Below, one piece after another: positions 16,132 to 24,616 of a stretch of 45,014 bases of DNA. The notes beneath the pieces were generated by a model. That model did not search any database, was not told the origin of the DNA, and saw only the letters and a program-made list of their open reading frames with translations. Source of the DNA: Planctomycetota bacterium. Lineage in GTDB: Bacteria; Planctomycetota; Phycisphaerae; WQYP01. The translations under genes were made by a program, and so were the position numbers. Where the stretch lies: positions 1 to 45,014 of the forward strand of contig JAJZDN010000030.1 of the NCBI GenBank assembly GCA_021805985.1, given 5' to 3'. Numbering within the stretch: position 1 is the first letter of the stretch; every line of letters starts with the position of its first letter.

Positions 16132-19100
16132 TGCCCACCAACCTTGAAAAATTCCGTGATCTTCTTCGGCAACTGTTCCAACTGGACCAGGCTGATCTGG
16201 ATTTCGGTATTTACCGCATTATGAACCAAAAGCGGGATGAAATTCTCCGCTTTCTGGATCAGGATTTATTGCCGCAGGTAAAAGCGGCGTTTGCAGAATA
16301 CCAGTCCGCTGATAAATCGGTTCTGCAGGCGCAATTGGAGCAGGCCGTCAATAAGGCTAAAGACCTGGGTGCCGATGCGGATTCCATGCCCGTAGTTAAA
16401 GAACTGCGGCAAAAGATCGCCACCGAAGCGGTGGACATCACCGCACTGGAAAACACGGTATTCTCGCATCTCTTTAATTTCTTCCGCCGGTATTATCAGG
16501 ATGGGGATTTTATCTCCCTGCGGCGCTATAAGGAAGGTGTGTACGCCATTCCCTATGAGGGAGAGGAAGTAAAACTTTATTGGGCCAATCACGACCAGTA
16601 TTACATCAAAAGCAGTGAAACCTTCCGTGACTACACCTTCAAACTGGATTCCGGAAAACGGGTCAATATGCGTATCGTGGCGGCAACCACCGAACAAAAT
16701 AACAACAAGGAAGCCCCCGGCAAGGAACGCCGCTTCGTGCTCTGTCCGGAAAATCCGCTCTCTGAAGAAAATGGCGAATTGCATATCCGCTTTGAATACC
16801 GCCCCAGTGAAGGCCGGGAAAAGCAAAGCGACTTAAATCAAGCGGCCATCACAGCCATTCTTGCGGCACCGGGCTTTGAGCAATGGGCGGCACAATTGGG
16901 CAAAGCCGCCCCAAGCGAGAACAATAGCAGCCGCACCGTGCTGGAAAAGCATTTAACAAAATTTACCGCCCGCAACGAATTTGATTATTTCATCCATAAA
17001 GATTTGGGCGGCTTCCTGCGGCGGGAACTGGACTTTTACATCAAAAACGAAGTCATGCACCTGGATGATATTGAAAATGATTCCGCCCCGCGTGTGGAGC
17101 AATATCTCAGTCTGATCCGCGTAATCAGGAAAATCGCCCACAAGATCATCGCCTTTCTGGCCCAACTGGAGAATTTTCAGAAAAAGCTGTGGCTGAAAAA
17201 GAAATTTGTCATTGAAACCCATTATTGCATCACATTGGACCGCATTCCGGAAGAACTGTATGCCGAGATCGCCGCCAATGATGCCCAGAGGGAAGAGTGG
17301 GTAAAGCTGTTTGCCGTAGATGAAATAAAAGCCGAGAAGCTGCGCGAAGTGGCATACAGCCAACCGTTGACCGTGGAATTCTTAAAGGCCCAGCCGCATT
17401 TGGTGCTGGACACAAGGCATTTCCAGGAAACGTTCGAGAAGAAACTGCTGGCATCCATCCACGGTTTAGATGAAAAACTTAATGGCGTACTGTTCCATTC
17501 GGAAAATTATCAAGCGTTGCGACTGATGGAGGAGCAATACCGTGGACGGGTTGATTGCGTTTACATTGATCCGCCATATAACACCGACGCATCGCCTATC
17601 ATATACAAGAACGGGTATAAGGAATCCTCCTGGCTCAGTTTGGTCGTGGACCGGCTGGCAGTAGTGCGTAGGGTTCTGGGCGATTCCACCCCCGTTTGCC
17701 AAGCGATCGATGACGCTGAGCTGGATTATTTGTGCCAGGCCACGCGGGCCGTGCTGCCGATGCATGAGTTGCACAAATGCGTTGTGGAGCACTACCCGGG
17801 ATCGGGAACCGGGCGATCTAACGTCTCACGTACCCATGAATATGTGATCTACTCTATACCCTTGGGAGCCGACCTGCTGCGAGGGAACGTGTTGGAATCT
17901 TCCGAGCGCGTCCGTGGATTCAGGCGGAGCGGCACCGGGGAGAACAACTTTCGAGCGGGACGCCCCAACAGCTTTTACGCCGTATTGGTCGATCCCCGAA
18001 GCAAGGAGATAATGGGTTTCGAGCCACCCCCAAGCGGCACGGGGTATCCCACTGACTCGACCGCCGACGGGTGGATTAGGGTGTATCCCCTAGGTGATCG
18101 TGCAGCCGGCAACGTCCAAAACCCGGAGCGGGTATGGTCCCTTAGCTACGAATCGGCACCCCCTGCCTTAGCGGAAGGCCGCCTCCGTTGTACGGAGGAT
18201 ATCGTGATCCAGCGGCTCTACACCGACTCCGAGCGACGCGAACTGCTACCGAGCATCTGGCGTGGGGCGGAATTCAGCGCGGTCGCGAACGGGACCAACC
18301 TGCTCCAGTCAATCTTCAACGACGCCTCGGCCTTCTCATACCCAAAGTCCGTCAGGACCGTTCAGCGTGCGGTTGACAGCATGACGCACGGACACCCCGG
18401 CGGCGTGGCCCTAGATTATTTTGCGGGGTCCGGTACCACCGCCCATGCGGTTATAAACCTCAACCGCGAGGATGATGGCAACCGCAAATACATCCTTGTT
18501 GAAATGGGTGAATATTTTCATACCGTACTTTTGCCACGAATTAAAAAGGTCGTTTATTCCAAGGATTGGAAAGACGGTAAGCCCATCGCACGCGATACCG
18601 GCATCAGTCATGCCCTCAAATATCTCCGCCTGGAATCCTACGAAGATGCACTGGCCAATCTGGAACTTAGCCGCACCACGCAGCAGGCTGATTTGTTAAA
18701 TTCCGATTCTGCCATGCGTGAGCAATACATGCTTTCCTATATGCTGGATGTGGAAAGCCGGGGCAGCCAGTCGCTTTTGAATATCCAGAGTTTCCGCAAT
18801 CCCAACCAATACAAACTGAAAGTGGAAAGAAATGGTGAAACGCAACTGGTTAATGTTGATTTGCCGGAAACATTCAATTGGCTGCTGGGATTAACCGTCA
18901 AGCATATTGATGTCATACGGGGTGTGCGCGTCATTGACGGCAAGAATCCCAAGGGAGACCGCGTGCTGGTGCTCTGGCGGAACATGGATGAAATGGATAA
19001 CGACAAGCTGGATCAGTGGTTCCAGAAGCAGAACTACAATACCCGCGAGCTTGAATATGACATTTTCTATGTCAACGGCGACAATAACCTTGAAAACCTC

Positions 19101-19181
19101 CGCCGACCCGATCAGACGTGGAAGGTGCGGCTGATTGAAGAAGAATTTAAGCGGCTGATGTTTGATGTGCAGGATGTGTAG
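16131..19181 (+). CDS. Adenine-specific DNA methyltransferase, type III Mod-like (class beta)
   Basis: A 1016-residue N6-adenine methyltransferase. The start at 16131 overlaps the helicase stop; an in-frame ATG 15 bp upstream is an alternative. About the first 430 residues form an N-terminal domain (LFQLDQADLDFGIYRIMN at 17-34). The catalytic motif IV YIDPPYNTD is at about 478-486, and the SAM-binding motif I LDYFAGSGTTAHA is at about 760-772. The order IV before I places the target-recognition region between them and defines class beta, as in type III Mod. Bases about 17600-18400, which encode that region, have visibly higher G+C and other codon choices than the flanks. It probably marks host DNA for the partner nucleases. 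Confidence 0.88.
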   Translation: MPTNLEKFRDLLRQLFQLDQADLDFGIYRIMNQKRDEILRFLDQDLLPQVKAAFAEYQSADKSVLQAQLEQAVNKAKDLGADADSMPVVKELRQKIATEAVDITALENTVFSHLFNFFRRYYQDGDFISLRRYKEGVYAIPYEGEEVKLYWANHDQYYIKSSETFRDYTFKLDSGKRVNMRIVAATTEQNNNKEAPGKERRFVLCPENPLSEENGELHIRFEYRPSEGREKQSDLNQAAITAILAAPGFEQWAAQLGKAAPSENNSSRTVLEKHLTKFTARNEFDYFIHKDLGGFLRRELDFYIKNEVMHLDDIENDSAPRVEQYLSLIRVIRKIAHKIIAFLAQLENFQKKLWLKKKFVIETHYCITLDRIPEELYAEIAANDAQREEWVKLFAVDEIKAEKLREVAYSQPLTVEFLKAQPHLVLDTRHFQETFEKKLLASIHGLDEKLNGVLFHSENYQALRLMEEQYRGRVDCVYIDPPYNTDASPIIYKNGYKESSWLSLVVDRLAVVRRVLGDSTPVCQAIDDAELDYLCQATRAVLPMHELHKCVVEHYPGSGTGRSNVSRTHEYVIYSIPLGADLLRGNVLESSERVRGFRRSGTGENNFRAGRPNSFYAVLVDPRSKEIMGFEPPPSGTGYPTDSTADGWIRVYPLGDRAAGNVQNPERVWSLSYESAPPALAEGRLRCTEDIVIQRLYTDSERRELLPSIWRGAEFSAVANGTNLLQSIFNDASAFSYPKSVRTVQRAVDSMTHGHPGGVALDYFAGSGTTAHAVINLNREDDGNRKYILVEMGEYFHTVLLPRIKKVVYSKDWKDGKPIARDTGISHALKYLRLESYEDALANLELSRTTQQADLLNSDSAMREQYMLSYMLDVESRGSQSLLNIQSFRNPNQYKLKVERNGETQLVNVDLPETFNWLLGLTVKHIDVIRGVRVIDGKNPKGDRVLVLWRNMDEMDNDKLDQWFQKQNYNTRELEYDIFYVNGDNNLENLRRPDQTWKVRLIEEEFKRLMFDVQDV

Positions 19182-19185
19182 ACCC

Positions 19186-20391
19186 ATGGGTGATAAAATT
19201 AAGAGCATCTCAATCGAAGGGTTTAAATCCATCCGGAAAATGGATCTTGAACTTCGGAATCTGAACGTGCTGATTGGGGCTAATGGGGCGGGTAAAAGTA
19301 ATTTCGTCGATTTCTTCCACTTGCTTCATGAGATGGTTGAACAGCGATTGCAATTAGCGGTCGGCGTTGGCGGCGGGGCCGACATTTTTCTCCATTTTGG
19401 GCCGAAGGTTACAAAAGCAATCGAACTAAAAGCGCGATTCGGTCAAAACGCCTACGAGTTCGTACTTACGCCCACCGTCGATAACCGACTGATTTTCGCC
19501 AGTGAAAACACCGTATACTACCCGTCTTCCAATGATCGGGTGGCGAAATCACAAGGGGCTGGCCACACGGAAGCGAAACTCAAGGAAATTAGAGAAGATC
19601 CGCCGACGCTACGTCAGGCGCGGTATGGGCCTCCCCATTACATTTATAAGGCTGTTTCAAACTGGGTCGTTTACCACTTCCATGACACCAGCCTCTCGGC
19701 GTACGTGCGAGGGCAAAAAGCGATTAACGACAACGAGTTTCTCCGGCAGGATGCCGAAAATCTCGCGGCATTTCTGTTTAAGCTCAGGCAGACAAAACCG
19801 ATGGCATACCAAAAAATCCGTGATGTGGTCCGGCTGGCTGCTCCATTCTTTGATGATTTCAAATTACGCCCGGTTACGGCGAATCCCGAACTGATCCAAC
19901 TGGAATGGGCCCAAGTTGGATCCGATTATCCGTTCCGGCCCAGCCAACTTTCTGATGGCACGCTTCGGTTTATCTGCCTGGCCACGGCCCTGCTGCAGCC
20001 GAATCCACCGGCCACCATGCTCTTTGATGAGCCGGAGTTGGGGCTGCATCCGTATGCACTGGCCCTGCTGGCCAGCCTGTTCAAGCAGGCCGCCACAAGC
20101 GGCGGACAAGTAATCGTCTGCACGCAATCGGCAGCGCTGCTTAACGAATTTGAGCCGGAGGATGTGATTGTCGTGGATCGGGAGGATGGCCAATCAACCT
20201 TCCGCCGCCTGGAAAAGGCAAATCTTTCCGAGTGGCTGGAGAATTACAGTCTGGGCGAATTGTGGCAAAAAAATATTTTCGGCGGCAGGCCGCATGGAGA
20301 TTCCGGCAATGGGCCGCCAGACTCGGAAACTCCGGACAACCCACCTTCGGAAATGCCCGATACGCCGCCGCCGGAGGGCGACATTCCATGA
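19186..20391 (+). CDS. AAA (AAA_21/COG4637-like) ATPase
   Basis: A 401-residue ABC/SMC-type ATPase. Seen: ISIEGFKSIRKMDLELRNLN at the start, Walker A LIGANGAGKSNFVDFF (about 29-44), signature-like QLSDGTLRFICLATALLQ (about 253-270), Walker B TMLFDEPELGLHPYA (about 277-291), and a following strand VIVCTQSAALL. The ATG at 19186 is chosen because family members begin near the IEGFKS motif; it starts four bases after the methyltransferase stop. The last 40 residues are Pro/Asp-rich and probably disordered. Its stop overlaps the DUF4276 start (ATGA). ATPase-DUF4276 pairs are recurrent; the pair looks like a split OLD-type machine, with the ATPase as sensor and DUF4276 as TOPRIM-like effector (inference). 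Confidence 0.85.
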   Translation: MGDKIKSISIEGFKSIRKMDLELRNLNVLIGANGAGKSNFVDFFHLLHEMVEQRLQLAVGVGGGADIFLHFGPKVTKAIELKARFGQNAYEFVLTPTVDNRLIFASENTVYYPSSNDRVAKSQGAGHTEAKLKEIREDPPTLRQARYGPPHYIYKAVSNWVVYHFHDTSLSAYVRGQKAINDNEFLRQDAENLAAFLFKLRQTKPMAYQKIRDVVRLAAPFFDDFKLRPVTANPELIQLEWAQVGSDYPFRPSQLSDGTLRFICLATALLQPNPPATMLFDEPELGLHPYALALLASLFKQAATSGGQVIVCTQSAALLNEFEPEDVIVVDREDGQSTFRRLEKANLSEWLENYSLGELWQKNIFGGRPHGDSGNGPPDSETPDNPPSEMPDTPPPEGDIP

Positions 20392-21080
20392 CGCGAGTGA
20401 ATATTGTTGTCGAAGGGCAGACTGAGGAAACGTTCGTCAAGGATGTGCTCGCACCGGCCCTTGGATACCAGGGAGTATACCTGAAACCACGCCTGCTTGG
20501 TACGTCCGGCCATCGGGGCGGTAACGTGAATTACGCCCGCGTAGAGAGGGATGTTACCGCATTACTTAAACAGGACAGGCAGGCTTATTGCACAACGCTC
20601 ATTGACCTGTACGGTTTGGGAAGTGGCTTCCCGGAGAGCGTCCCGATCTCAATCGGAATCCCCAGCCGCCCCGAACCCGGTAGGGCATCGCAAATCGAAC
20701 AGGCGGTAAAGAACGATATTATCTCCACGCTTGGCGACAATTGGCGCGCTGATATTCGGTTCATCCCGTATATCCAGCAGTACGAATTCGAAGGCTTGCT
20801 TTTCAGCAGTCCGGTGGCACTGGCACAGGGCATATCCCAGCCGCAACTGGCGAAACAATTCCGGGATATTCGCGAAGAATTTAACACACCTGAGGATATT
20901 AACGACAGCCCGCACACCGCACCATCGAAACGGATATTGCAAATTCATCGGCCTTATCAGAAGCTGCTCCACGGTGTCCTTGCCGCCAAGGCAATGGGCC
21001 TTGCAACCATTCGACGCGAATGTCCGCGATTTAATGCGTGGATTTCCCGCCTGGAAGCATTAGGCACGGGAGGTGCGTGA
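20388..21080 (+). CDS. DUF4276 protein, TOPRIM-like partner of the ATPase
   Basis: A 230-residue protein with the marks of DUF4276: IVVEGQTEETFV at residues 5-16, LIDLYGLGSGFPE near 68-80, and YIQQYEFEGLLFSS near 125-138. The VEGxTE start is reminiscent of the acidic TOPRIM motif of OLD-family and primase/topoisomerase enzymes, and conserved acidic residues follow in the second and third blocks; the nuclease reading is an inference and not established for this protein. It overlaps the ATPase gene upstream by four bases and the Res gene downstream by one base (TGATG), so it is firmly inside the operon and not a separate insertion in transcriptional terms. Confidence 0.82.
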   Translation: MTRVNIVVEGQTEETFVKDVLAPALGYQGVYLKPRLLGTSGHRGGNVNYARVERDVTALLKQDRQAYCTTLIDLYGLGSGFPESVPISIGIPSRPEPGRASQIEQAVKNDIISTLGDNWRADIRFIPYIQQYEFEGLLFSSPVALAQGISQPQLAKQFRDIREEFNTPEDINDSPHTAPSKRILQIHRPYQKLLHGVLAAKAMGLATIRRECPRFNAWISRLEALGTGGA

Positions 21081-24000
21081 TGGCAAAATCAAAATCATCT
21101 CGATCCGGAATGGCCACGCTTTACCCCGAAGCCGTGCCCATCCGCTTTGAGCAGAAATTGGTGCTGCTGCAATGGATGCTAAGTCTGTTTGATAAGACGA
21201 GTTTCGAGCAGCTTGCCGAACGGCTTAAAGTCCCCGAACTGGAAGGCCTGACGGAAGATAATAACCATAAGTTCTTGCAGGCGATGAGAAACTTGTGGGA
21301 GTTTCCGGAATTCCCCGGCGACACATTGCTGGGCTATGACCAGAACATCGTCAAACATTCCATGGCACTGAACCAGAGACGGGAAACACCCGTCCGCTGG
21401 AAGTATTTTCAATGGCTCACGCTGCTGTTTGCCGAGGTTTATCTGGACCGCTTTTTCCGCAACCCGGAGAAGCTGCTGATAGACCTTAATGGTTTCGTCG
21501 TACAGTTTAACGCCGACAAACTGGAAAAAGACCGTATCCCCGCATATGAGGCCGCCGATCTGCGAAAGCTGGCTTTCTGGAATGCCACCGGCAGCGGAAA
21601 AACACTGTTGATGCACATCAATATTCTGCAATACCGCCATTATCTTGGCTTGTACGGGCAGGAAAAGGAACTGAACCGGATTATTCTGCTCACGCCCAAT
21701 GAGGGGCTTTCGCGGCAACATCTGGTGGAATTCCGCGCCGCAGGCATGGAGGCGGAACTGTTTAATAAGGACGGAGGCTCACTTTTTTCGGGCAAGACCA
21801 TTGAAATTATCGATATTCACAAGCTGCGTGAAGACAGCGGGGAAAAAACAGTCGCCATCGACGCCTTTGAATCCAACAATCTGGTATTGGTGGATGAAGG
21901 CCATCGCGGCTCCAGCGGCAAGGAAACAGGCCGCTGGATGGATGCCCGGCGGCGGCTTTGTGAAAACGGGTTTTCGTTTGAATATTCCGCGACGTTCGGC
22001 CAGGCGATGAAGGTCAGCGGCAACCGTGATCTGGAAAAAGAATACGCCAAGTGCATTCTGTTCGACTACTCCTACAAATATTTCTATCGGGACGGCTTTG
22101 GAAAAGACTACCGAATTTTGAATTTGGCTGATGATTCCGATGATGAGAAACGGACGCTTTATTTGACCGCGTGTCTGCTGGCGTTTTATCAGCAGCAGCG
22201 GCTATATCGGGACAAGGCCGGTGAGTTCCGAGCCTTTTTGCTGGAAAACCCATTGTGGGTGTTTGTGGGCGGCAGCGTCAATGCGGTTCGGTCAGACAAT
22301 AAACGCAAGGTTTCCGATGTGGTGGATATTCTGTTGTTTCTGGCGGAATTTGTCAGGGAAAGACCACGGACGGTCCACTTGCTGGATCGTTTGCTGGGCG
22401 GCAGGCCGGGGTTGCTGGATCAGCGGGGAAATGAAATTTTCGCCACCGCTTTCGGCTATTTAAGTAAATGCCGGATGACCGGGGCGGAGGCATTTGATGA
22501 TATCCTGAAGTTGCTGTTCAATTCGCCCGCACAGGCGTTGCTGCACGTTGAGAACCTTACAGGCACGGATGGGGAAATTGCCCTGCGGCTGGGAGAAAAC
22601 GAACCATTCGGACTTATCAACGTCGGAGATGCCACCGCATTGTGCAAATTGTGCGAGGAGCATTCTAAACATCTGGTAGTGGCCAGCAAAGATTTTTCCG
22701 GCTCGCTGTTTTCCGCGCTTGATAAACCGGATTCCACGGTCAATGTGCTGATCGGATCGAAAAAGTTCACCGAAGGTTGGAATAGCTGGCGGGTCAGCAC
22801 AATGGGCCTGATGAATGTCGGTAAAAGCGAAGGTTCGGAGATTATTCAGTTGTTCGGTCGCGGTGTGCGGCTCAAGGGTCTGGGCATGAGCCTTAAACGC
22901 AGCGGCAAGATTACTGGTATCACCTGTCCCGATAAGATCGAATTACTGGAAACACTGAATATCTTCGGTATCCGGGCACAGTACATGCAGCAATTCAAGG
23001 AATATCTGGAAGATGAGGGGCTGCCCGCCAACGAGGATCGCATTGAATTTATCCTGCCGGTGGTGAAGAACCTTGATGGCAAAAAGCTGAAAAGTATTCG
23101 CCTGAAGGCTGGCCTGGACTTCAAACGGGACGGCCCCAAGCCGATGCTGACCGCCGCCAATGCCGACCAACCCGTAGATGCCCACCTTTTAAGGTATCCG
23201 TTATTGCTGAACTGGTATCCGAAAATTCAAGCCCAGCAGAGCCGGGGGCTGGACCGTTTGGAGGAAACTGCGAATTTACAGGAGGGACATCTGGAATCCC
23301 GCCATCTGGCCTTCATGGATATGGACCGGATTTATTTTGAATTACAGGACTTTAAGAATGAACGGGCGTGGTTTAACTTAAACGTGCCGCGCGAAAGTAT
23401 TCCCAAGCTGTTGGAGCGTTCAGATTGGTACAAACTGTACATTCCCGCCGCCGAGTTGGAATTTACCCGCTTTGATCGCGTGCGGCACTGGGAAGAGATT
23501 GCGACCGCCCTGCTGAAGAAATACAGTGATCGCCTGTATAAGCTCCGCAGGCAGGAATGGGAAGCCGACCATCAGGAGTACCATGAACTGGCCGAAGGCG
23601 ATCCGAATTTTATCAACGAATATCGGCTCATGGTTGAACAGTCGGCGGACGACATTGTAGCGAAACTTGACGAACTCAAGGAAATGATTTCTTCCAAACA
23701 GTTTACGGATTGGTCTTTCCGGAACCTTGAAGCGTTATGTTTCGGCCAGCACCTGTATCAGCCGCTGCTGCATTTCAGAAACGATCTGGTGGAGGTTACG
23801 CCAGTAACGCTCAATGACGGAGAAATGGAATTTGTTCGCGATCTGCGTAAGTTCTTTAATGAAAAGCAGGACTCGTTCAAAAACCGCGAAATGTATCTGC
23901 TGCGCAACATGAGCCGGGGACGTGGCATCGGCTTTTTCGAGGCGGGGAACTTCTACCCCGATTTCATTCTCTGGCTGCTCGTGGACAGCAAGCAGTACGT

Positions 24001-24289
24001 GACCTTCGTCGATCCCAAGGGATTGCGGAATCTGGACGGCATGGACGATCCAAAGATACGCTTCCACAAGACAATCAAGGAATTGGAAAACCGGCTGGGT
24101 GATCCGAGCATTATTTTGAATTCATTTATCATTTCCAACACCCCGTCGAAGGTGGTGAGTTGGTGGAAGAGCAGTGCGAAGTCCGAACTGGAAAAATGTC
24201 ACGTTTTGTTTCAGGACGAAGACAAAACTACGTATATTGAGAAGATGCTCACGGCGGTTGTGGGGTATGGTGGCGATTCGCTTCAATGA
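21080..24289 (+). CDS. Type III restriction-like Res subunit (helicase-nuclease)
   Basis: A 1069-residue protein with a superfamily 2 helicase core: Walker A FWNATGSGKTLLMH (about 165-178), motif II VLVDEGHRGSSG (DEGH, about 269), motif III SATFGQ (about 307), and late motifs TEGWNSWRVS (about 562) and IIQLFGRGVRLKG (about 588). Near the C-terminus FYPDFILWLL (about 956) and VTFVDPKGL (about 974) fit the PD...(D/E)xK pattern of a restriction endonuclease domain, as in type III Res. The start overlaps the DUF4276 stop and has GGGAGG upstream. With the methyltransferase it forms a type III-like pair, but the two are separated by the ATPase-DUF4276 pair, and a SNF2 helicase is added. Confidence 0.88.
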   Translation: MAKSKSSRSGMATLYPEAVPIRFEQKLVLLQWMLSLFDKTSFEQLAERLKVPELEGLTEDNNHKFLQAMRNLWEFPEFPGDTLLGYDQNIVKHSMALNQRRETPVRWKYFQWLTLLFAEVYLDRFFRNPEKLLIDLNGFVVQFNADKLEKDRIPAYEAADLRKLAFWNATGSGKTLLMHINILQYRHYLGLYGQEKELNRIILLTPNEGLSRQHLVEFRAAGMEAELFNKDGGSLFSGKTIEIIDIHKLREDSGEKTVAIDAFESNNLVLVDEGHRGSSGKETGRWMDARRRLCENGFSFEYSATFGQAMKVSGNRDLEKEYAKCILFDYSYKYFYRDGFGKDYRILNLADDSDDEKRTLYLTACLLAFYQQQRLYRDKAGEFRAFLLENPLWVFVGGSVNAVRSDNKRKVSDVVDILLFLAEFVRERPRTVHLLDRLLGGRPGLLDQRGNEIFATAFGYLSKCRMTGAEAFDDILKLLFNSPAQALLHVENLTGTDGEIALRLGENEPFGLINVGDATALCKLCEEHSKHLVVASKDFSGSLFSALDKPDSTVNVLIGSKKFTEGWNSWRVSTMGLMNVGKSEGSEIIQLFGRGVRLKGLGMSLKRSGKITGITCPDKIELLETLNIFGIRAQYMQQFKEYLEDEGLPANEDRIEFILPVVKNLDGKKLKSIRLKAGLDFKRDGPKPMLTAANADQPVDAHLLRYPLLLNWYPKIQAQQSRGLDRLEETANLQEGHLESRHLAFMDMDRIYFELQDFKNERAWFNLNVPRESIPKLLERSDWYKLYIPAAELEFTRFDRVRHWEEIATALLKKYSDRLYKLRRQEWEADHQEYHELAEGDPNFINEYRLMVEQSADDIVAKLDELKEMISSKQFTDWSFRNLEALCFGQHLYQPLLHFRNDLVEVTPVTLNDGEMEFVRDLRKFFNEKQDSFKNREMYLLRNMSRGRGIGFFEAGNFYPDFILWLLVDSKQYVTFVDPKGLRNLDGMDDPKIRFHKTIKELENRLGDPSIILNSFIISNTPSKVVSWWKSSAKSELEKCHVLFQDEDKTTYIEKMLTAVVGYGGDSLQ

Positions 24290-24359
24290 TCTACGCGACG
24301 CAGGCGCATAATGAATAATAAAAATGGACGACGTGGGTGCGATTCGAGTCCCGAGAACC

Positions 24360-24377
24360 TTACAGGTTCCCCTGTGA
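24360..24377. terminator. Hairpin between the two convergent defence operons
   Basis: TTACAGG (24360-24366) and CCTGTGA (24371-24377) pair over a TTCC loop, with one wobble. It lies in the 109 bp between the Res stop and the KTSC stop, where both operons converge. No T run is visible, so its role as a bidirectional terminator is a guess. Confidence 0.3.
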
Positions 24378-24398
24378 ACGCATCCTGCGGTATGCCGT

Positions 24399-24608
24399 TC
24401 AGAGTTTGGTGAAAGGATATTTGTTTTTGATGTTAGCGCCGAAGTATTTACCTTTTGATGCGGCGTTGATCAGTGCGTCGTATTCCTCCTGCGGAACACC
24501 GTGATACTGGTAGATTGAGCCGGTGGTGAACTCCACCTCGAGCGTTGAAGTGCTCGGGTCGTAGCCAATCGCACGGATATTACTTGAACTGACTGATACA
24601 CGTTCCAT
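24399..24608 (-). CDS. KTSC-domain small protein
   Basis: A 69-residue protein that is almost entirely a KTSC domain: it starts MERVSVSSSNIRAIGYD, continues with LEVEFTTGSIYQYHGVP and ends with the domain-naming pattern around INAASKGKYFGANIK (here AASKGKYF in place of the usual K-[ST]-x-G core) and NKYPFTKL. The second ATG (24608) is preferred since GAGG lies eight bases before it and family members begin at that point; it is eight bases after the HerA stop. KTSC domains occur alone or fused to lysyl-tRNA synthetase or nucleases, and their function is not settled. Here it is the last gene of the leftward operon. Confidence 0.8.
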   Translation of the reverse strand: MERVSVSSSNIRAIGYDPSTSTLEVEFTTGSIYQYHGVPQEEYDALINAASKGKYFGANIKNKYPFTKL

Positions 24609-24616
24609 AATAAACC

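Noticed and set aside
9294-24289. Assignment of the rightward cargo to BREX
   Set aside because: Only a shortened BrxA-like gene supports it; PglZ, BrxC and BrxL-type genes are absent and the methyltransferase is of type III Mod order.
13261-24289. Assignment to DISARM
   Set aside because: A SNF2 helicase and methyltransferase are present, but no DrmA, DrmB (DUF1998) or DrmC-like gene is seen.
24338-24356. GTGCGATTCGAGTCCC as a tRNA T-arm
   Set aside because: The flanking bases do not form the T stem and no acceptor, D or anticodon arm can be drawn around it.
24381-24388. CATCCTGC as an IncP-type nick site
   Set aside because: It matches the 8-bp consensus, but lies between two convergent defence operons, far from the relaxase and without the usual adjacent inverted repeat.
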